A stretch of 44,683 nucleotides of DNA from Cellulosilyticum sp. (lineage in GTDB: Bacteria; Bacillota; Clostridia; Lachnospirales; Cellulosilyticaceae), in NCBI GenBank assembly GCA_017421915.1, contig JAFOHG010000063.1, positions 1 through 44,683 on the forward strand. The letters run 5' to 3'. The notes beneath the pieces are model-generated. The model was given only the letters and a program-made list of their open reading frames with translations, had not been told where the DNA came from and made no database searches. The position numbers and the translations under genes are program-made. Shown piece after piece: positions 34,390-44,400 of this stretch. The number at the start of each line of letters is the position of its first letter. Positions within the stretch are counted from its first letter, which is position 1.

Positions 34390-34419
34390 TTGACGTGTAT
34401 ACAGTATACATTGTATAAT
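34390..34419 (+). promoter_or_regulatory. Promoter of pflB with palindrome in spacer
   Basis: TTGACG, 18-nt spacer and TATAAT. The spacer holds the perfect palindrome TGTATACAGTATACA (34396-34410), so a dimeric repressor bound there would block RNA polymerase. Confidence 0.78.
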
Positions 34420-34429
34420 GTTTTTATAA

Positions 34430-34458
34430 AAATCACTCTATTATTTAAGTAGTGATTT
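34430..34458 (+). other. 5'-leader stem-loop of pflB
   Basis: AAATCACT (34430-34437) pairs with AGTGATTT (34451-34458). With transcription starting about 34426, the stem would sit at the very 5' end of the mRNA, where such structures often stabilise transcripts. Confidence 0.5.
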
Positions 34459-34489
34459 GTTTTAATTTTTTCTAGGAGGATGATTATTC

Positions 34490-36718
34490 ATGTTTGAACA
34501 ATGGAATGGTTTTAAAGCTGGTATTTGGTCAAAAGAAGTTAATACAAGAGATTTCATTCAAAAAAACTACACACCATATGATGGTGATGAATCTTTCTTA
34601 GTTGGACCAACAGATGCAACTACAAAATTATGGGCTCAAGTTCGTGAACTTATGGATGAAGAACTTAAAAATGGTATCTTAGATGCTGAAACAAAAGTTC
34701 CTTCAACTCTTACATCTCACGATGCTGGGTATTTAAATAAAGATCTTGAAACAATCGTTGGACTTCAATCTGATAAACCTTTAAAAAGAAATATTATGCC
34801 AAATGGTGGTATCCGTACTGTAGAATTAGCTCTTAATTCTTATGGGTACCAATTAGATCCACAAACAAAAGAAATCTTTACAAAATATCATAAAACACAT
34901 AATACAGCTGTATTCCAAGCTTATACAAAAGAAATGAGAGCTTGTCGTCACAGTCATATCATTACTGGTCTTCCAGATGCTTATGGTCGTGGACGTATTG
35001 TTGGTGACTACCGTCGTGTTGCTTTATACGGTATTGATTTCTTAATCGAAGAAAAAAATAAAGATAAAGAACAATTAGACGTAACTCCAATGACAGAAGA
35101 AGTTGTACGTAAACGTGAAGAAATTGCAGAACAAATCATTGCACTTGGTGATCTTAAAAAAATGGCTGCTAAATATGGCTTTGACATTTCTAAACCAGCT
35201 GCAGACATTAAAGAGGCTATCCAATGGTTATACTTCGGTTACCTTGGTGCTGTAAAACAACAAGATGGTGCTGCTATGTCAATTGGACGTAACACAACAT
35301 TCCTTGATATCTATGCTGAAAGAGATATTAAAGCTGGTAAATATACAGAAGAACAAATCCAAGAATTCATTGACCATTTTGTAATGAAACTTCGTATGGT
35401 TCGTTTCCTTCGTATTCCAGAATACAATGAATTATTCTCTGGTGACCCTGCTTGGGTATCTGAAGCAATCGGTGGACTTGGTATTGATGGTCGTCACATG
35501 GTTACAAAAACATCTTACCGTGTACTTCACACATTATCTAACCTTGGACCATCTCCAGAACCAAACTTAACAATTCTTTGGTCTCCAAGACTTCCAGAAA
35601 ACTTCAAAAAATTCTGTGCTGATACTTCAATTAAAACATCATCTATCCAATACGAAAATGATGATTTAATGAGATATCACTATGGTGATGACTATACAAT
35701 CGCTTGTTGTGTATCTGCCATGAAAGTTGGTAAAGAAATGCAATTCTTCGGTGCTCGTGCGAACCTTGCAAAAACTTTACTTTACGCTATCAATGGTGGT
35801 CGTGATGAAATGACTGGCGAACAAGTTGGTCCAAAATATCAACCAATTACATCTGAATACCTTGATTTCGACGAAGTTATGGAAAAATTCAACAACATGA
35901 TGGATTGGCTTGCAAGAGTATACGTTGATACATTAAACGTAATTCACTTCATGCATGATAAATATCACTACGAATCACTTGAAATGGCTTTACACGATAC
36001 AGATGTTGAAAGAACATTTGCTACAGGTATTGCTGGTTTCTCAGTAGTAGTTGACTCACTTTCAGCTATTAAATATGCTAAAGTTAAAGCTATTAGAGAT
36101 GAATCTGGACTTGTAACAGATTACGAAATCGAAGGTGAATACCCAGCTTACGGTAACAATGATGACCGTGTTGACCAACTTGGGGTTGACCTTGTTCAAA
36201 ACTTCATGAACAAAATTAGAAAACACCACACATACAGAGACTCTATCCCTACAACATCTATCTTAACAATTACATCTAACGTTGTATATGGTAAGAAAAC
36301 AGGTAACACACCTGATGGACGTAAAGCAGGCCAACCACTTGCTCCAGGTGCTAACCCAATGCATGGTAGAGACGTAAAAGGTGCTGTAGCTGCACTTTCT
36401 TCAGTAGCTAAACTTCCATTTAGAGATTCATTAGATGGTATCTCTAATACATTCTCTATTATTCCAAGTGCTCTTGGAAAAACAGAGGAAGAACGTATTT
36501 CTAACCTTTGTGGTCTTCTCGATGGATACTTCGTACAAGCTCCTCACCATGTAAACGTTAACGTTATGCAACGTGAAACATTACTTGATGCTATGGATCA
36601 TCCAGAAAAATATCCACAACTTACAATTCGTGTATCTGGATATGCTGTTCGTTTCATCCGTTTAACAAGAGAACAACAACTTGATGTAATCAATAGAACA
36701 TTCCATGAACACTTCTAA
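34490..36718 (+). CDS. pflB: Pyruvate formate-lyase (formate C-acetyltransferase)
   Basis: A 742-aa glycyl-radical enzyme: pyruvate plus CoA gives acetyl-CoA and formate, a central anaerobic route. The catalytic cysteine pair is C406-C407 (IACCVSAM) and the radical glycine is G717 (RVSGYAV). The full length matches the family. Codons are strongly biased and regular compared with neighbouring genes, indicating very high expression. AGGAGG lies ten bases before the ATG. It is followed by a terminator and then by its activase. Confidence 0.98.
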   Translation: MFEQWNGFKAGIWSKEVNTRDFIQKNYTPYDGDESFLVGPTDATTKLWAQVRELMDEELKNGILDAETKVPSTLTSHDAGYLNKDLETIVGLQSDKPLKRNIMPNGGIRTVELALNSYGYQLDPQTKEIFTKYHKTHNTAVFQAYTKEMRACRHSHIITGLPDAYGRGRIVGDYRRVALYGIDFLIEEKNKDKEQLDVTPMTEEVVRKREEIAEQIIALGDLKKMAAKYGFDISKPAADIKEAIQWLYFGYLGAVKQQDGAAMSIGRNTTFLDIYAERDIKAGKYTEEQIQEFIDHFVMKLRMVRFLRIPEYNELFSGDPAWVSEAIGGLGIDGRHMVTKTSYRVLHTLSNLGPSPEPNLTILWSPRLPENFKKFCADTSIKTSSIQYENDDLMRYHYGDDYTIACCVSAMKVGKEMQFFGARANLAKTLLYAINGGRDEMTGEQVGPKYQPITSEYLDFDEVMEKFNNMMDWLARVYVDTLNVIHFMHDKYHYESLEMALHDTDVERTFATGIAGFSVVVDSLSAIKYAKVKAIRDESGLVTDYEIEGEYPAYGNNDDRVDQLGVDLVQNFMNKIRKHHTYRDSIPTTSILTITSNVVYGKKTGNTPDGRKAGQPLAPGANPMHGRDVKGAVAALSSVAKLPFRDSLDGISNTFSIIPSALGKTEEERISNLCGLLDGYFVQAPHHVNVNVMQRETLLDAMDHPEKYPQLTIRVSGYAVRFIRLTREQQLDVINRTFHEHF

Positions 36719-36801
36719 TTCATGCATATTTTTCATTCTAAAGCTCATTAAATGAATTGATTTAAAACATGAATTAAACTTATAAATAAATACGTACTTT
36801 C

Positions 36802-36834
36802 AATAAAGAGGATGTTTACATCCTCTTTATTTAT
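36802..36834 (+). terminator. Terminator between pflB and pflA
   Basis: Perfect stem AATAAAGAGGATG/CATCCTCTTTATT with a 4-nt loop and a T-rich tail. It would keep the activase at a lower level than the lyase. Confidence 0.88.
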
Positions 36835-36897
36835 CGTTTATAATAATTAAGTAATTATTTTATCCTATTAATATTAATTTTTCAGGGGGAACTAGGC

Positions 36898-37626
36898 ATG
36901 AAAGGTAGAATTCACTCAATAGAAACTTGCGGTGCTGTAGATGGACCAGGTCTTCGTTATATCGTATTTACACAGGGGTGTCCTTTAAGATGTCAATATT
37001 GCCATAATCCAGATACTTGGAAAGCAACTGACGGAAATGAGACTACTACTGAAGAGCTAATTGAAGACATTGTGAAATACAAAAGCTTTATGAATGCATC
37101 TAACGGTGGTGTTACAGTAAGTGGTGGAGAACCTTTTCTTCAACCAGAATTTTTAAAAGACCTCTTAATGAAATGTAAAGAAAATGGACTTCATACTGCT
37201 GTAGATAGTTCAGGATATGTTAACCTTAACATTGCAGATCCAATTCTGGACTATACAGATCTTGTCCTTTTAGATATTAAATCTTATAACAAAGATGTCT
37301 TTAAATCTTTAACTGGTGTCGAACTAGACCGTACTATAGCATTTGCTAAACATTTGGAACAACGTGGTATTCCAATCTGGCTTCGTTATGTATTTGTACC
37401 TAACTTAACAGACAACCACGAAGATATTGAACATTTAGCTCAATTTTTATCAACACTTACTAATTTACAACGTATTGATATTCTTCCATTCCATAAAATG
37501 GGTGAATATAAATGGGAACAATTAGGCTATGACTATAAATTAGCAGATACAAAAGAACCTACTGTAGATGAAACAAATGCTGCAGCAGATATCTTTAGAA
37601 AATATAATTTACCTATTATTGGCTAG
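36898..37626 (+). CDS. pflA: Pyruvate formate-lyase activating enzyme
   Basis: A 242-aa radical-SAM enzyme that abstracts hydrogen from the PFL glycine. The cluster motif CxxxCxxC is C28, C32, C35 (GCPLRCQYCHNPDTW), followed by the SAM-site GGVTVSGGEP and a VLLDIKS strand. Length matches the family. A GGGGGA site precedes the ATG. It reads from pflB across a terminator; AT-rich promoter-like sequence lies in the 180-base gap but no clear hexamers stand out. Confidence 0.97.
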   Translation: MKGRIHSIETCGAVDGPGLRYIVFTQGCPLRCQYCHNPDTWKATDGNETTTEELIEDIVKYKSFMNASNGGVTVSGGEPFLQPEFLKDLLMKCKENGLHTAVDSSGYVNLNIADPILDYTDLVLLDIKSYNKDVFKSLTGVELDRTIAFAKHLEQRGIPIWLRYVFVPNLTDNHEDIEHLAQFLSTLTNLQRIDILPFHKMGEYKWEQLGYDYKLADTKEPTVDETNAAADIFRKYNLPIIG

Positions 37627-37689
37627 TATAAAACATATTTATCCTAACGGTAAATATTAAGTAATTGATATTCATTATTTGTATTTCTA

Positions 37690-37741
37690 CAAATATAAAA
37701 AATGGGGTACGCATTTTGCGATACCCCACTTTTTATATTTG
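37690..37741. terminator. Bidirectional terminator between pflA and MerR-like gene
   Basis: A long hairpin: outer CAAATATAAAAA and TTTTTATATTTG, inner TGGGGTA/TACCCCA and CGC/GCG, with one mismatch and one unpaired A. Its right arm contains the last codons and stop of the MerR-like gene. Confidence 0.88.
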
Positions 37742-38389
37742 TGCAGATTCATTTTTATCTTTAAATAATCGACTCCAAAATGAGTTTTTCTCTTTTTTAG
37801 TAGTTTCTATTTTAGTTTCACTCATTTCCTTTCGGATACGTTGAACCTCTCTCATGGTCTCATCTAGCTTCTTATAATATTCCCTATTTTTACTATCCTG
37901 TTCTTCTTGAATTTGCATGACTTTTTCATCTACAGCTGCACTTACCTCATCTTTAATAGCTTGTTTCATTTCTACTTTAGATTGTTCATTACATTCCATA
38001 AGTGCTTGTTTAAACATCTCTTTCATTAAACAAGAAAATTGCTTAACTTTTTCATCTTCTACATTAGTTATATCTACTTCAGCCAATTGATGTTCAGCTA
38101 ATGGCACTGGTGTTGAAAGATTAATGCTACTTAATTGTTCATAAGTTTCTTTTACTTCTTCATTACTGTCATGCACAATACTTTCAATTGCTTTAAGCTG
38201 CAATCCTTTTTCCCTCATCCCCTGAATTTTTTTGAATAAGTCTACATCTTCAAGTGTATATACCCTATATCCCTTACTATTCCGTCCAATTTCTAAATTA
38301 AGTTCTTTTTCATAGTATCTAAGTACATAAGCTTCCGTATTGAGCATTTCTGCTACATCTTTGATTGTTAAAAAGTCTTTTTCTTGCAC
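37733..38389 (-). CDS. MerR-like DNA-binding protein with C-terminal coiled coil
   Basis: A 218-aa protein with an N-terminal MerR-type winged helix (about 3-75: FLTIKDVAEMLNTEAYVLRYYEKEL...GYRVYTLEDVDLFKKI) and a long charged helical part (about 80-210) with heptad character, ending in a basic/aromatic tail. This layout recalls RacA, which anchors chromosome origins at the sporulating cell pole, but also many uncharacterised clostridial MerR proteins. No metal or drug ligand cysteines are present. The start is GTG 38389 with GGGGTGAG upstream; a TTG at 38419 lies at the promoter and cannot be the start. It has its own promoter after dnaB. Confidence 0.75.
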   Translation of the reverse strand: MQEKDFLTIKDVAEMLNTEAYVLRYYEKELNLEIGRNSKGYRVYTLEDVDLFKKIQGMREKGLQLKAIESIVHDSNEEVKETYEQLSSINLSTPVPLAEHQLAEVDITNVEDEKVKQFSCLMKEMFKQALMECNEQSKVEMKQAIKDEVSAAVDEKVMQIQEEQDSKNREYYKKLDETMREVQRIRKEMSETKIETTKKEKNSFWSRLFKDKNESAQI

Positions 38390-38423
38390 ATATCTCACCC
38401 CATCATTTGTAGCTTCCAAAATA

Positions 38424-38451
38424 ATTATACCATTTTTTCTAAAAATTTCAA
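38424..38451 (-). promoter_or_regulatory. Promoter of the MerR-like gene
   Basis: Minus-strand TTGAAA, 16-nt spacer and TATAAT. The -10 lies about 35 bases before the GTG start. Confidence 0.72.
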
Positions 38452-38477
38452 TATTATATTTATTTTTGTAATTTTAA

Positions 38478-38519
38478 TAAAAAAATATACAGCATCAAGT
38501 CTTTTTAATGCTGCATATT
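38478..38519 (-). terminator. Terminator of dnaB
   Basis: Stem AATATGCAGCAT pairing with ATGCTGTATATT (one G-T wobble), followed by seven T. The left arm includes the last four codons of dnaB. Confidence 0.88.
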
Positions 38520-39833
38520 AGCAAATTTAGTATATTGGCCTAACCACACAAGCTCTACAGTGCCCGTAGGACCGTTTCTTTGTTTTGCAATAATAACTTC
38601 ACCTACATTTTTCTTCTCTGTATCTGGATGATAATATTCATCTCTGTATAAAAACATTACTACGTCAGCATCTTGCTCAATCGCTCCAGATTCACGCAGA
38701 TCCGATAACATAGGTCTATGGTCTTGTCTTTGTTCACATGCACGTGAAAGCTGTGATAGTGCAATTACTGGTGCATTCATCTCTCTTGCTAATGCTTTAA
38801 GTGAACGTGAAATATCTGATATTTCTTGCTGCCTTGAACTTCCATCACCTACACCACTCATAAGCTGTAAGTAATCAATCATAATTAAATCAAGGCCTTT
38901 TTCCATTTTTAGCCTTCTACATTTTGCACGCATATCCATAACGTTAATCCCTGGTGTATCATCTATATAAATGCGTGAATTTGTAATATTAGGGATACTT
39001 TGAGCAATTCTATCCCAATCATCTTTCTCTAGCATACCTGTACGTGCCTTCTGTGAATCAACCATAGCCTCCGCACAAAGCATACGGCTTACAAGTTGAT
39101 CCTTAGACATTTCCAGACTAAATACAGCAACGCTCTTCTTATTCTTGATTCCTGCTGTTTGAATGATATTAAGCGAGAAAGCTGTTTTCCCCATTGAAGG
39201 TCTAGCGGCAACTAGAATAAGGTCAGAAGGTTGAAGTCCTGCTGTACGCTGATCTAAATCAATAAATCCCGTCTCAATCCCTGTAATACCACCCTTACTT
39301 TTATGTGCTTCCTCAATTTTTTCAATAGACGTTAATACAATTTCATCTATTCCTGTAAAATCTTCTGTTTTCTTATTTTGTAATACATCAAAAATAGATT
39401 TCTCCGCAAAGTTCATAATATTATCTAGAGGTTCATCTCCATCAAAACTTTTTGCAGTAATATCTGAACTTACTTTAATTAATTTTCTTAAAGTGGACTT
39501 TTCTTGTACAATCTTAGCATATTGTTTAATATGTGCTGAAGTAGGTACTGAACTTGCTAGCTCTGCTATATAAGCTAAGCCACCTACCTGTTCTAATACT
39601 CCCTTCTGTACAAGTTTATCTTGAATTGTAATAAGGTCAATAGGATTACCACAGGTATAAAGCTCCATTATGGCTCCAAATATTTGAGCATGATCTGGTC
39701 TATAAAAATCACTTGGGATTAAAATCTCACTTGCCACAATTACAGCATCATGGTCCATAATCATTGACCCTAAAACAGATTGTTCAGCTTCTATACTATG
39801 CGGAGGAATTCTCATATTCTGTATTTCTTCCAT
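38505..39833 (-). CDS. dnaB: Replicative DNA helicase DnaB (DnaC in Bacillus naming)
   Basis: A 442-aa hexameric 5'-3' helicase. The N-terminal collar domain (about 8-110, PHSIEAEQSVLGSMI) is followed by a linker and the RecA-like motor with Walker A RPSMGKT (211-217), Walker B LIMIDYLQLM and the GQYTKF end region. Length is normal, no intein. It follows rplI by 93 bases with an AT-rich hairpin between. It would be loaded by the dnaI-type protein at 21819-22814. Confidence 0.97.
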   Translation of the reverse strand: MEEIQNMRIPPHSIEAEQSVLGSMIMDHDAVIVASEILIPSDFYRPDHAQIFGAIMELYTCGNPIDLITIQDKLVQKGVLEQVGGLAYIAELASSVPTSAHIKQYAKIVQEKSTLRKLIKVSSDITAKSFDGDEPLDNIMNFAEKSIFDVLQNKKTEDFTGIDEIVLTSIEKIEEAHKSKGGITGIETGFIDLDQRTAGLQPSDLILVAARPSMGKTAFSLNIIQTAGIKNKKSVAVFSLEMSKDQLVSRMLCAEAMVDSQKARTGMLEKDDWDRIAQSIPNITNSRIYIDDTPGINVMDMRAKCRRLKMEKGLDLIMIDYLQLMSGVGDGSSRQQEISDISRSLKALAREMNAPVIALSQLSRACEQRQDHRPMLSDLRESGAIEQDADVVMFLYRDEYYHPDTEKKNVGEVIIAKQRNGPTGTVELVWLGQYTKFANMQH

Positions 39834-39865
39834 AGATTTTCCCTCCCTTTGCCAATTTTTTCTTC

Positions 39866-39918
39866 TATAGACTAAATGTATAGATTAAAATAATCTATAC
39901 ATTTAATTAAAGTCTATA
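39866..39918. repeat. Imperfect long palindrome between rplI and dnaB
   Basis: Core perfect 15-bp stem TAAATGTATAGATTA (39873-39887) and complement (39891-39905) with an AAA loop, extended by outer TATAGACT/AGTCTATA arms (39866-39873 and 39911-39918). No T-run follows on the minus strand, so it is probably an RNA-processing or attenuating structure rather than a strong terminator. Confidence 0.6.
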
Positions 39919-39926
39919 TGCTATTA

Positions 39927-40373
39927 TTATGCTCCTACTACTAAAACAGAAACTGTTGCTGATACGCTTGGGTGTAATTTTACAACAACTTTTTGTCCAC
40001 CTAAGCCTTTAATTGCTTCTTTTAATTGGATTTTTTTCTTATCCACTTTTACTCCAAATTGTTTTTGAATCTCTTCTGCAATTTCTTTTGAAGTAACAGA
40101 ACCAAATACTTTTCCGCCTTCTCCTGTTTTTACAGCAAATTTAACTTCTTTATCATTAATAACTTCTGCTATTTTTTTAGCATCGTCTAATTCTTGTTGT
40201 TTACGTTTATCTTCTGCTTTTTGCTCTAATTTTCTATTGTTAAGATTTACAGCATTTGCTTCTACAGCTAATCCTTTTGGAAATAAAGCATTACGTGCAT
40301 AACCATCTTTAACTTCTAGTAAATCCCCTTTTTTACCTACTTTTTTGACATCTTGTGTTAAAATTACTTTCAT
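39927..40373 (-). CDS. rplI: 50S ribosomal protein L9
   Basis: A 148-aa ribosomal protein with the two-lobed L9 layout: N-terminal rRNA-binding lobe ([28 protein letters not shown]), a long connecting helix rich in K and E (about 45-80) and the C-terminal lobe. The ATG overlaps the gdpP stop codon in an ATGA arrangement, showing tight translational coupling. AAGGAGA precedes it. Confidence 0.97.
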   Translation of the reverse strand: MKVILTQDVKKVGKKGDLLEVKDGYARNALFPKGLAVEANAVNLNNRKLEQKAEDKRKQQELDDAKKIAEVINDKEVKFAVKTGEGGKVFGSVTSKEIAEEIQKQFGVKVDKKKIQLKEAIKGLGGQKVVVKLHPSVSATVSVLVVGA

Positions 40374-42373
40374 TTTGATTCTCCTTCCTCAAAATAAAGA
40401 GCTATTGCCTCTTTCAATTTTTGTTTTGCCATATCTATAGTTACATCTTTAAGCTGTGCACCGGCAATCCCTAAATGCCCACCACCACCTAAAAGTTCCA
40501 TGATACGCTGTACATTGGTTTCTCCTAATGCTCTTGCACTAATATAAATCCAATCATCTATTTGTGAAAAAACAAAAGAAGCTTTAATACCTTTAATATT
40601 TAAAAGCTCATCAGCTACTTGAGCAGCAATAATTGTAATATGTTCTGATTCACTATTTACTACCGAAACAGCCATATTCTCATGCCACACTTCTGCCATC
40701 TGTATGGCTCTTGCTCTTGATCTATAAGTCTCCATATCATCCTGAAATAGCATTCTTACCCTTGTACTATCTGCACCACTTCTTCTTAAAAATGCCGCAG
40801 CCTCAAATGTCCTAACACCTGCTTTTGATACGAAATTTTTTGTATCTATTGTGATTCCCGCTAAAAGTGCATCTGCTTCAATAGGATTTAATTTAGCCTT
40901 ATCACTTAAGTAATTTAGAATTTCTGAAATCATTTCACATGTTGATGAAATAAATGGCTCTATATAAGTAAGTACTGCATCTTCAATATAATCTGTACTC
41001 TTTCTATGATGATCAAAAATAACAATCTTTTCACTAATCTCTAAAAGCTCAGGTGCTTCAAGATAACTCTTTCTATGTGTGTCTACAATAACTAAGAGTG
41101 TATCTTTATTCATCTCTCTTTCAGCTTCATCTGGTGTAATAAACAAATCGTCATACTCCTTAGAAGCTATTATTCTATCATATAAACCTTGAATTGCAAA
41201 GGTTGGCTGCCTTAAAACAATCTGAGCCTTTTTACCAAACAAAGCAGCTCCTCGATAAACTCCCATAGCAGCTCCAAGACAATCCATATCTATATTCTGG
41301 TGTCCCATAATAATAATTTTATCTGCCTCATGAAGCAGTTCTTTAAAGGCATATGCTTTAATCCTAGCTTTAACTCTAGTACTCTTTTCTACTTCTTTGG
41401 TCTTACCACCATAGAATGTATATTTATCATGATGTTTAATAATAGCTTGATCTCCACCTCGACCTTGAGCTAAATCAAAAGCAATTCTTGCATCATCTTT
41501 AGAATTAGTAATCCCTACTGCATTATTACCTATACCAATACTAATAGTTACTGGTAGCTCATTTCCTACTTGGGTTCTACGTACTTCATCTAAAATATCA
41601 AACTTAGTTTCTTCCATTTTCTTTAATTCTTTACGGCTTAAAATAATCATATATTTATCACGTTCCATTCGGGCAATGACAACTTCTCTTTCTTTAAACC
41701 ACAAATTTATCTTACGATCAATAATCGCAAGCAACATTGGTCTTCTTACTTCTTCAATACTATGACTTATCTCATCAATATTATCTATGCAAAGATAACC
41801 AATCATTGTTTTTTCATCTTGAATTTGTAAACTAAGCTTCTCTTTTTCTGTGCAATCAACAAAATAAAATGCATATTGCTTAATACCATCTTGGCGTATA
41901 AAAGCCTCTAACATTACCTCATAAAATTTACTTCCTATGTTGATTTTCTTTTGGCTTAACTGCTCTTCTAGCATCCACTCACCAATCTTCATATCTGGAA
42001 ATATACTTTTTATGTTTTTGCCAATAATGTGTTTCTCTTTAAGTATTCCTTGAAAAGCTTTATTACACCACTTAATATTTCCAACTTCTTCCACAATTAC
42101 TACTGGTAGTTGTATGTCTGTAAACATACTGTCTTTTATAGACGTAATATATTCTACTTCTTCCTCTACCTCTTGCCTAATAAATTGTGTAATCTTTTTC
42201 TCTCCAAGCAAACTGACTAATAATACAATAAAATAAATTCCTAGACCTACACCTGCTTGTGGAAAGTTAATAATTCTAATACACTGTATAATAATTCCTA
42301 TTATTAATAGTAGTTGACAAATGCGTAAGATGATTATGGTATAAGAAAATCTTTTATCTGTTTTTATTTTCAT
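40370..42373 (-). CDS. gdpP: GdpP-type c-di-AMP phosphodiesterase
   Basis: A 667-aa membrane enzyme that degrades cyclic di-AMP and so sets potassium/osmolyte balance and wall stress response. Order: two membrane helices (about 12-50), a PAS domain (about 70-160, [10 protein letters not shown]), a degenerate GGDEF domain (about 175-325, with GRGGDQA), then DHH ([26 protein letters not shown]) and DHHA1 (ending in [13 protein letters not shown]). ATG 42373 with AGGAAGG upstream is preferred over a start 6 codons earlier. It sits in the classic yybS-gdpP-rplI order. Confidence 0.96.
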   Translation of the reverse strand: MKIKTDKRFSYTIIILRICQLLLIIGIIIQCIRIINFPQAGVGLGIYFIVLLVSLLGEKKITQFIRQEVEEEVEYITSIKDSMFTDIQLPVVIVEEVGNIKWCNKAFQGILKEKHIIGKNIKSIFPDMKIGEWMLEEQLSQKKINIGSKFYEVMLEAFIRQDGIKQYAFYFVDCTEKEKLSLQIQDEKTMIGYLCIDNIDEISHSIEEVRRPMLLAIIDRKINLWFKEREVVIARMERDKYMIILSRKELKKMEETKFDILDEVRRTQVGNELPVTISIGIGNNAVGITNSKDDARIAFDLAQGRGGDQAIIKHHDKYTFYGGKTKEVEKSTRVKARIKAYAFKELLHEADKIIIMGHQNIDMDCLGAAMGVYRGAALFGKKAQIVLRQPTFAIQGLYDRIIASKEYDDLFITPDEAEREMNKDTLLVIVDTHRKSYLEAPELLEISEKIVIFDHHRKSTDYIEDAVLTYIEPFISSTCEMISEILNYLSDKAKLNPIEADALLAGITIDTKNFVSKAGVRTFEAAAFLRRSGADSTRVRMLFQDDMETYRSRARAIQMAEVWHENMAVSVVNSESEHITIIAAQVADELLNIKGIKASFVFSQIDDWIYISARALGETNVQRIMELLGGGGHLGIAGAQLKDVTIDMAKQKLKEAIALYFEEGESK

Positions 42374-42391
42374 TATTACTTCCTTCCTCAT

Positions 42392-43378
42392 CTAAACTAC
42401 GATACTAACTTTTCTATAGTTAAATATTGCATCAAGACATCCATAGAACATCAATAAATATGGGGATAGAATAAATAATAAGACAATACCTACATATCCT
42501 AATAGTTTTATTCCTCTACCTACAGCTGTATTTCTTAATAATGCAATTAAGCTTAATGCGCCTGTTATTTCAAAGAAGTTTGTTAAAAAACTCATTAAAT
42601 TTAATGCTAACAGTAATATTTCATTTGAAGAACTATTACTTGTGTCTGTCAATACCATTGCTATCATTAATAATACTACTGCTACTTTCGATAATCGATA
42701 CTCTAATATTTGACCTGTACTTGGCAATCCTTTTACCTTGCGTCTTGCTAAGGTATTGAAAATCATTATACTAATTCCAAAGCAAATAATAATCTGTGAA
42801 ACAACAATTGCTGGATAAAAAGCTTTTAGTGTCTCCATACTTATAGCCACTAATTCTTTAGTTTGTGCCGCCGTAGCTTGAAGCTCTGATATATTTACTC
42901 CAGTAGTATTTCCCATACTAATTACATTTTCTAGCGTCATACTAAATTCTTTAGTTATTGTGTCTAATACTGCTCCGAACTGTGCTTCAAAATCAAATCC
43001 TATTCCCTTCATTACTGCAAAATAAACAAAAGCAATTCCTGATAAAAGTAAACCACCATACATAATCATATTAGGTAAGGTAAGCCTTTGTTTATATAAA
43101 TATAAAATCATATAAGCTGGTGCCACAACACTGACTATATAAATCAGTATGCCTAATACATTCTGCATCATTAAATAAATAGATGCACTAACTACAATAT
43201 GAAAAATAATATGAAATTGTAATGTCATCTTATTTTTCATACAATATAAGGCAAATGGTATAGATACTATTGGCATTAATGCCATTCCTACCTGACCAAA
43301 AATACCTAGTGCACTAAGTAAAATGTAAATAATCATTATACCAATGAACTTAATTACATTTTTCTTATCATCTTCCAT
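42392..43378 (-). CDS. yybS: YybS family membrane protein (DUF2232)
   Basis: A 328-aa polytopic membrane protein with about eight hydrophobic segments. The family is always found beside gdpP and rplI but has no proven function; a transport or scaffold role has been suggested from its fold class only. ATG 43378 has AAAGGAGG nine bases upstream. It ends 18 bases before gdpP, so the two are co-translated. TATAAT is visible at about 43429-43434 on the minus strand, without a clear -35. Confidence 0.88.
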   Translation of the reverse strand: MEDDKKNVIKFIGIMIIYILLSALGIFGQVGMALMPIVSIPFALYCMKNKMTLQFHIIFHIVVSASIYLMMQNVLGILIYIVSVVAPAYMILYLYKQRLTLPNMIMYGGLLLSGIAFVYFAVMKGIGFDFEAQFGAVLDTITKEFSMTLENVISMGNTTGVNISELQATAAQTKELVAISMETLKAFYPAIVVSQIIICFGISIMIFNTLARRKVKGLPSTGQILEYRLSKVAVVLLMIAMVLTDTSNSSSNEILLLALNLMSFLTNFFEITGALSLIALLRNTAVGRGIKLLGYVGIVLLFILSPYLLMFYGCLDAIFNYRKVSIVV

Positions 43379-43532
43379 CAAAATGTGCCTCCTTTACATT
43401 ACTTAGTCACCATCATTTGACGTTGTATTATTATACCATACAATACGTTACTAATTCTAGTCCTATACCTCTAGTATACTACAATCAGTCCCCTTCATTA
43501 TACCCTCTATGATTATTATTATTTTAGACAAT

Positions 43533-43559
43533 AAAAAAACCACTGCCTTGGCAGTGGTG
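43533..43559 (-). terminator. Terminator of rpsF-ssb-rpsR
   Basis: Perfect 9-bp stem ACCACTGCC/GGCAGTGGT with a 2-nt loop, followed by seven T on the minus strand. Confidence 0.88.
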
Positions 43560-43613
43560 TGTGCATATTGGTGTGTGCTTATTCTCTCTCTATAAGTTTA
43601 AACGTTCAATAAA

Positions 43614-43847
43614 TTAATCTTGTGTATATGGTAAAAGTGCAATGTGTCTTGCACGTTTAATAGCAACTGTAAGTTTACGTTGTGCTTTTGCTGAGTTACC
43701 AGTAATTCTTCTTGGAAGAATTTTACCTCTTTCAGAAATAAATTTCTTTAAAGTATTAATATCTTTGTAATTGATTTTTTTGATATTATCACCAGCAAAT
43801 TGGTTGATTTTACGTCTTCTACGGTTATGTCTTTTTTGCATTGCCAT
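43614..43847 (-). CDS. rpsR: 30S ribosomal protein S18
   Basis: A 77-aa basic protein with the S18 core ([26 protein letters not shown]...[21 protein letters not shown]). No cysteines are present, so it is the zinc-free form. AAGGAGGG precedes the ATG. It ends the rpsF-ssb-rpsR operon before the terminator. Confidence 0.97.
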   Translation of the reverse strand: MAMQKRHNRRRRKINQFAGDNIKKINYKDINTLKKFISERGKILPRRITGNSAKAQRKLTVAIKRARHIALLPYTQD

Positions 43848-43926
43848 TGTGTTTTCCCTCCTTTTATTAATGATAATTTTAATTATTCATTAAACCTTTA
43901 ACTAATAATTAAAAACTAACTATTAA

Positions 43927-44373
43927 TTAAAATGGTAAATCGTCATCTTCATCGAAGTTAGTAGGTGTAAACCCACTTGCTGAATTTCCTGAAGAAGGAC
44001 TTGGTGCTGGTGCACTAGTTGGTGCATCCATAGGACCACGGGCTTCAAATGAAGATTTGCTTTCTGCAAAGTGCTGTTCTTCTGCCACTACATCTACAGA
44101 TGTGTGCTTTACTTTTTGTTGATCTTCCCAAGTATTTACTTGTAGTCTACCAACAACCGCCACCATTTGGCCTTTTTTGAAATACTTTTCTGCAAATTCA
44201 CCGGCTTTTCCAAATGCAACAATATTGAAAAAGTCAACATCTGGTTCACCAGGTTTTACAAAACTTCTTCTTACAGCAAGTCCATATCTTGCAACTGCAA
44301 CAGGATTGGCTGATTGTGAATAGCGTACTTCAGGGTCTCTTGTAAGTCGTCCCATTAATATAGCTTTATTCAT
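43927..44373 (-). CDS. ssb: Single-stranded DNA-binding protein
   Basis: A 148-aa SSB with one OB fold (about 1-105, MNKAILMGRLTRDPEVR...DFFNIVAFGKAGEFAEKY), a flexible Pro/Ser/Gly-rich linker and the acidic interaction tip DDDLPF at the C-terminus. The last hydrophobic pair contacts PriA, RecQ and others. Situated between rpsF and rpsR as in most Firmicutes. Confidence 0.97.
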   Translation of the reverse strand: MNKAILMGRLTRDPEVRYSQSANPVAVARYGLAVRRSFVKPGEPDVDFFNIVAFGKAGEFAEKYFKKGQMVAVVGRLQVNTWEDQQKVKHTSVDVVAEEQHFAESKSSFEARGPMDAPTSAPAPSPSSGNSASGFTPTNFDEDDDLPF

Positions 44374-44400
44374 AATCTGACCCCTTTCTCCAGGTAATTA

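Larger units (their letters stand above)
34072..34489. other. Divergent mecA / pflB intergenic region
   Basis: A 418-base AT-rich gap with the mecA promoter at the left and the pflB promoter, operator-like palindrome and 5'-leader hairpin at the right. The middle (34160-34380) shows no ORF with a ribosome-binding site and no clear repeat. Confidence 0.7.

Noticed and set aside
38390..38419. MerR-like gene starting at TTG 38419
   Set aside because: A TATAAT box lies about five bases before that TTG, leaving no room for a ribosome-binding site; the GTG at 38389 has one.
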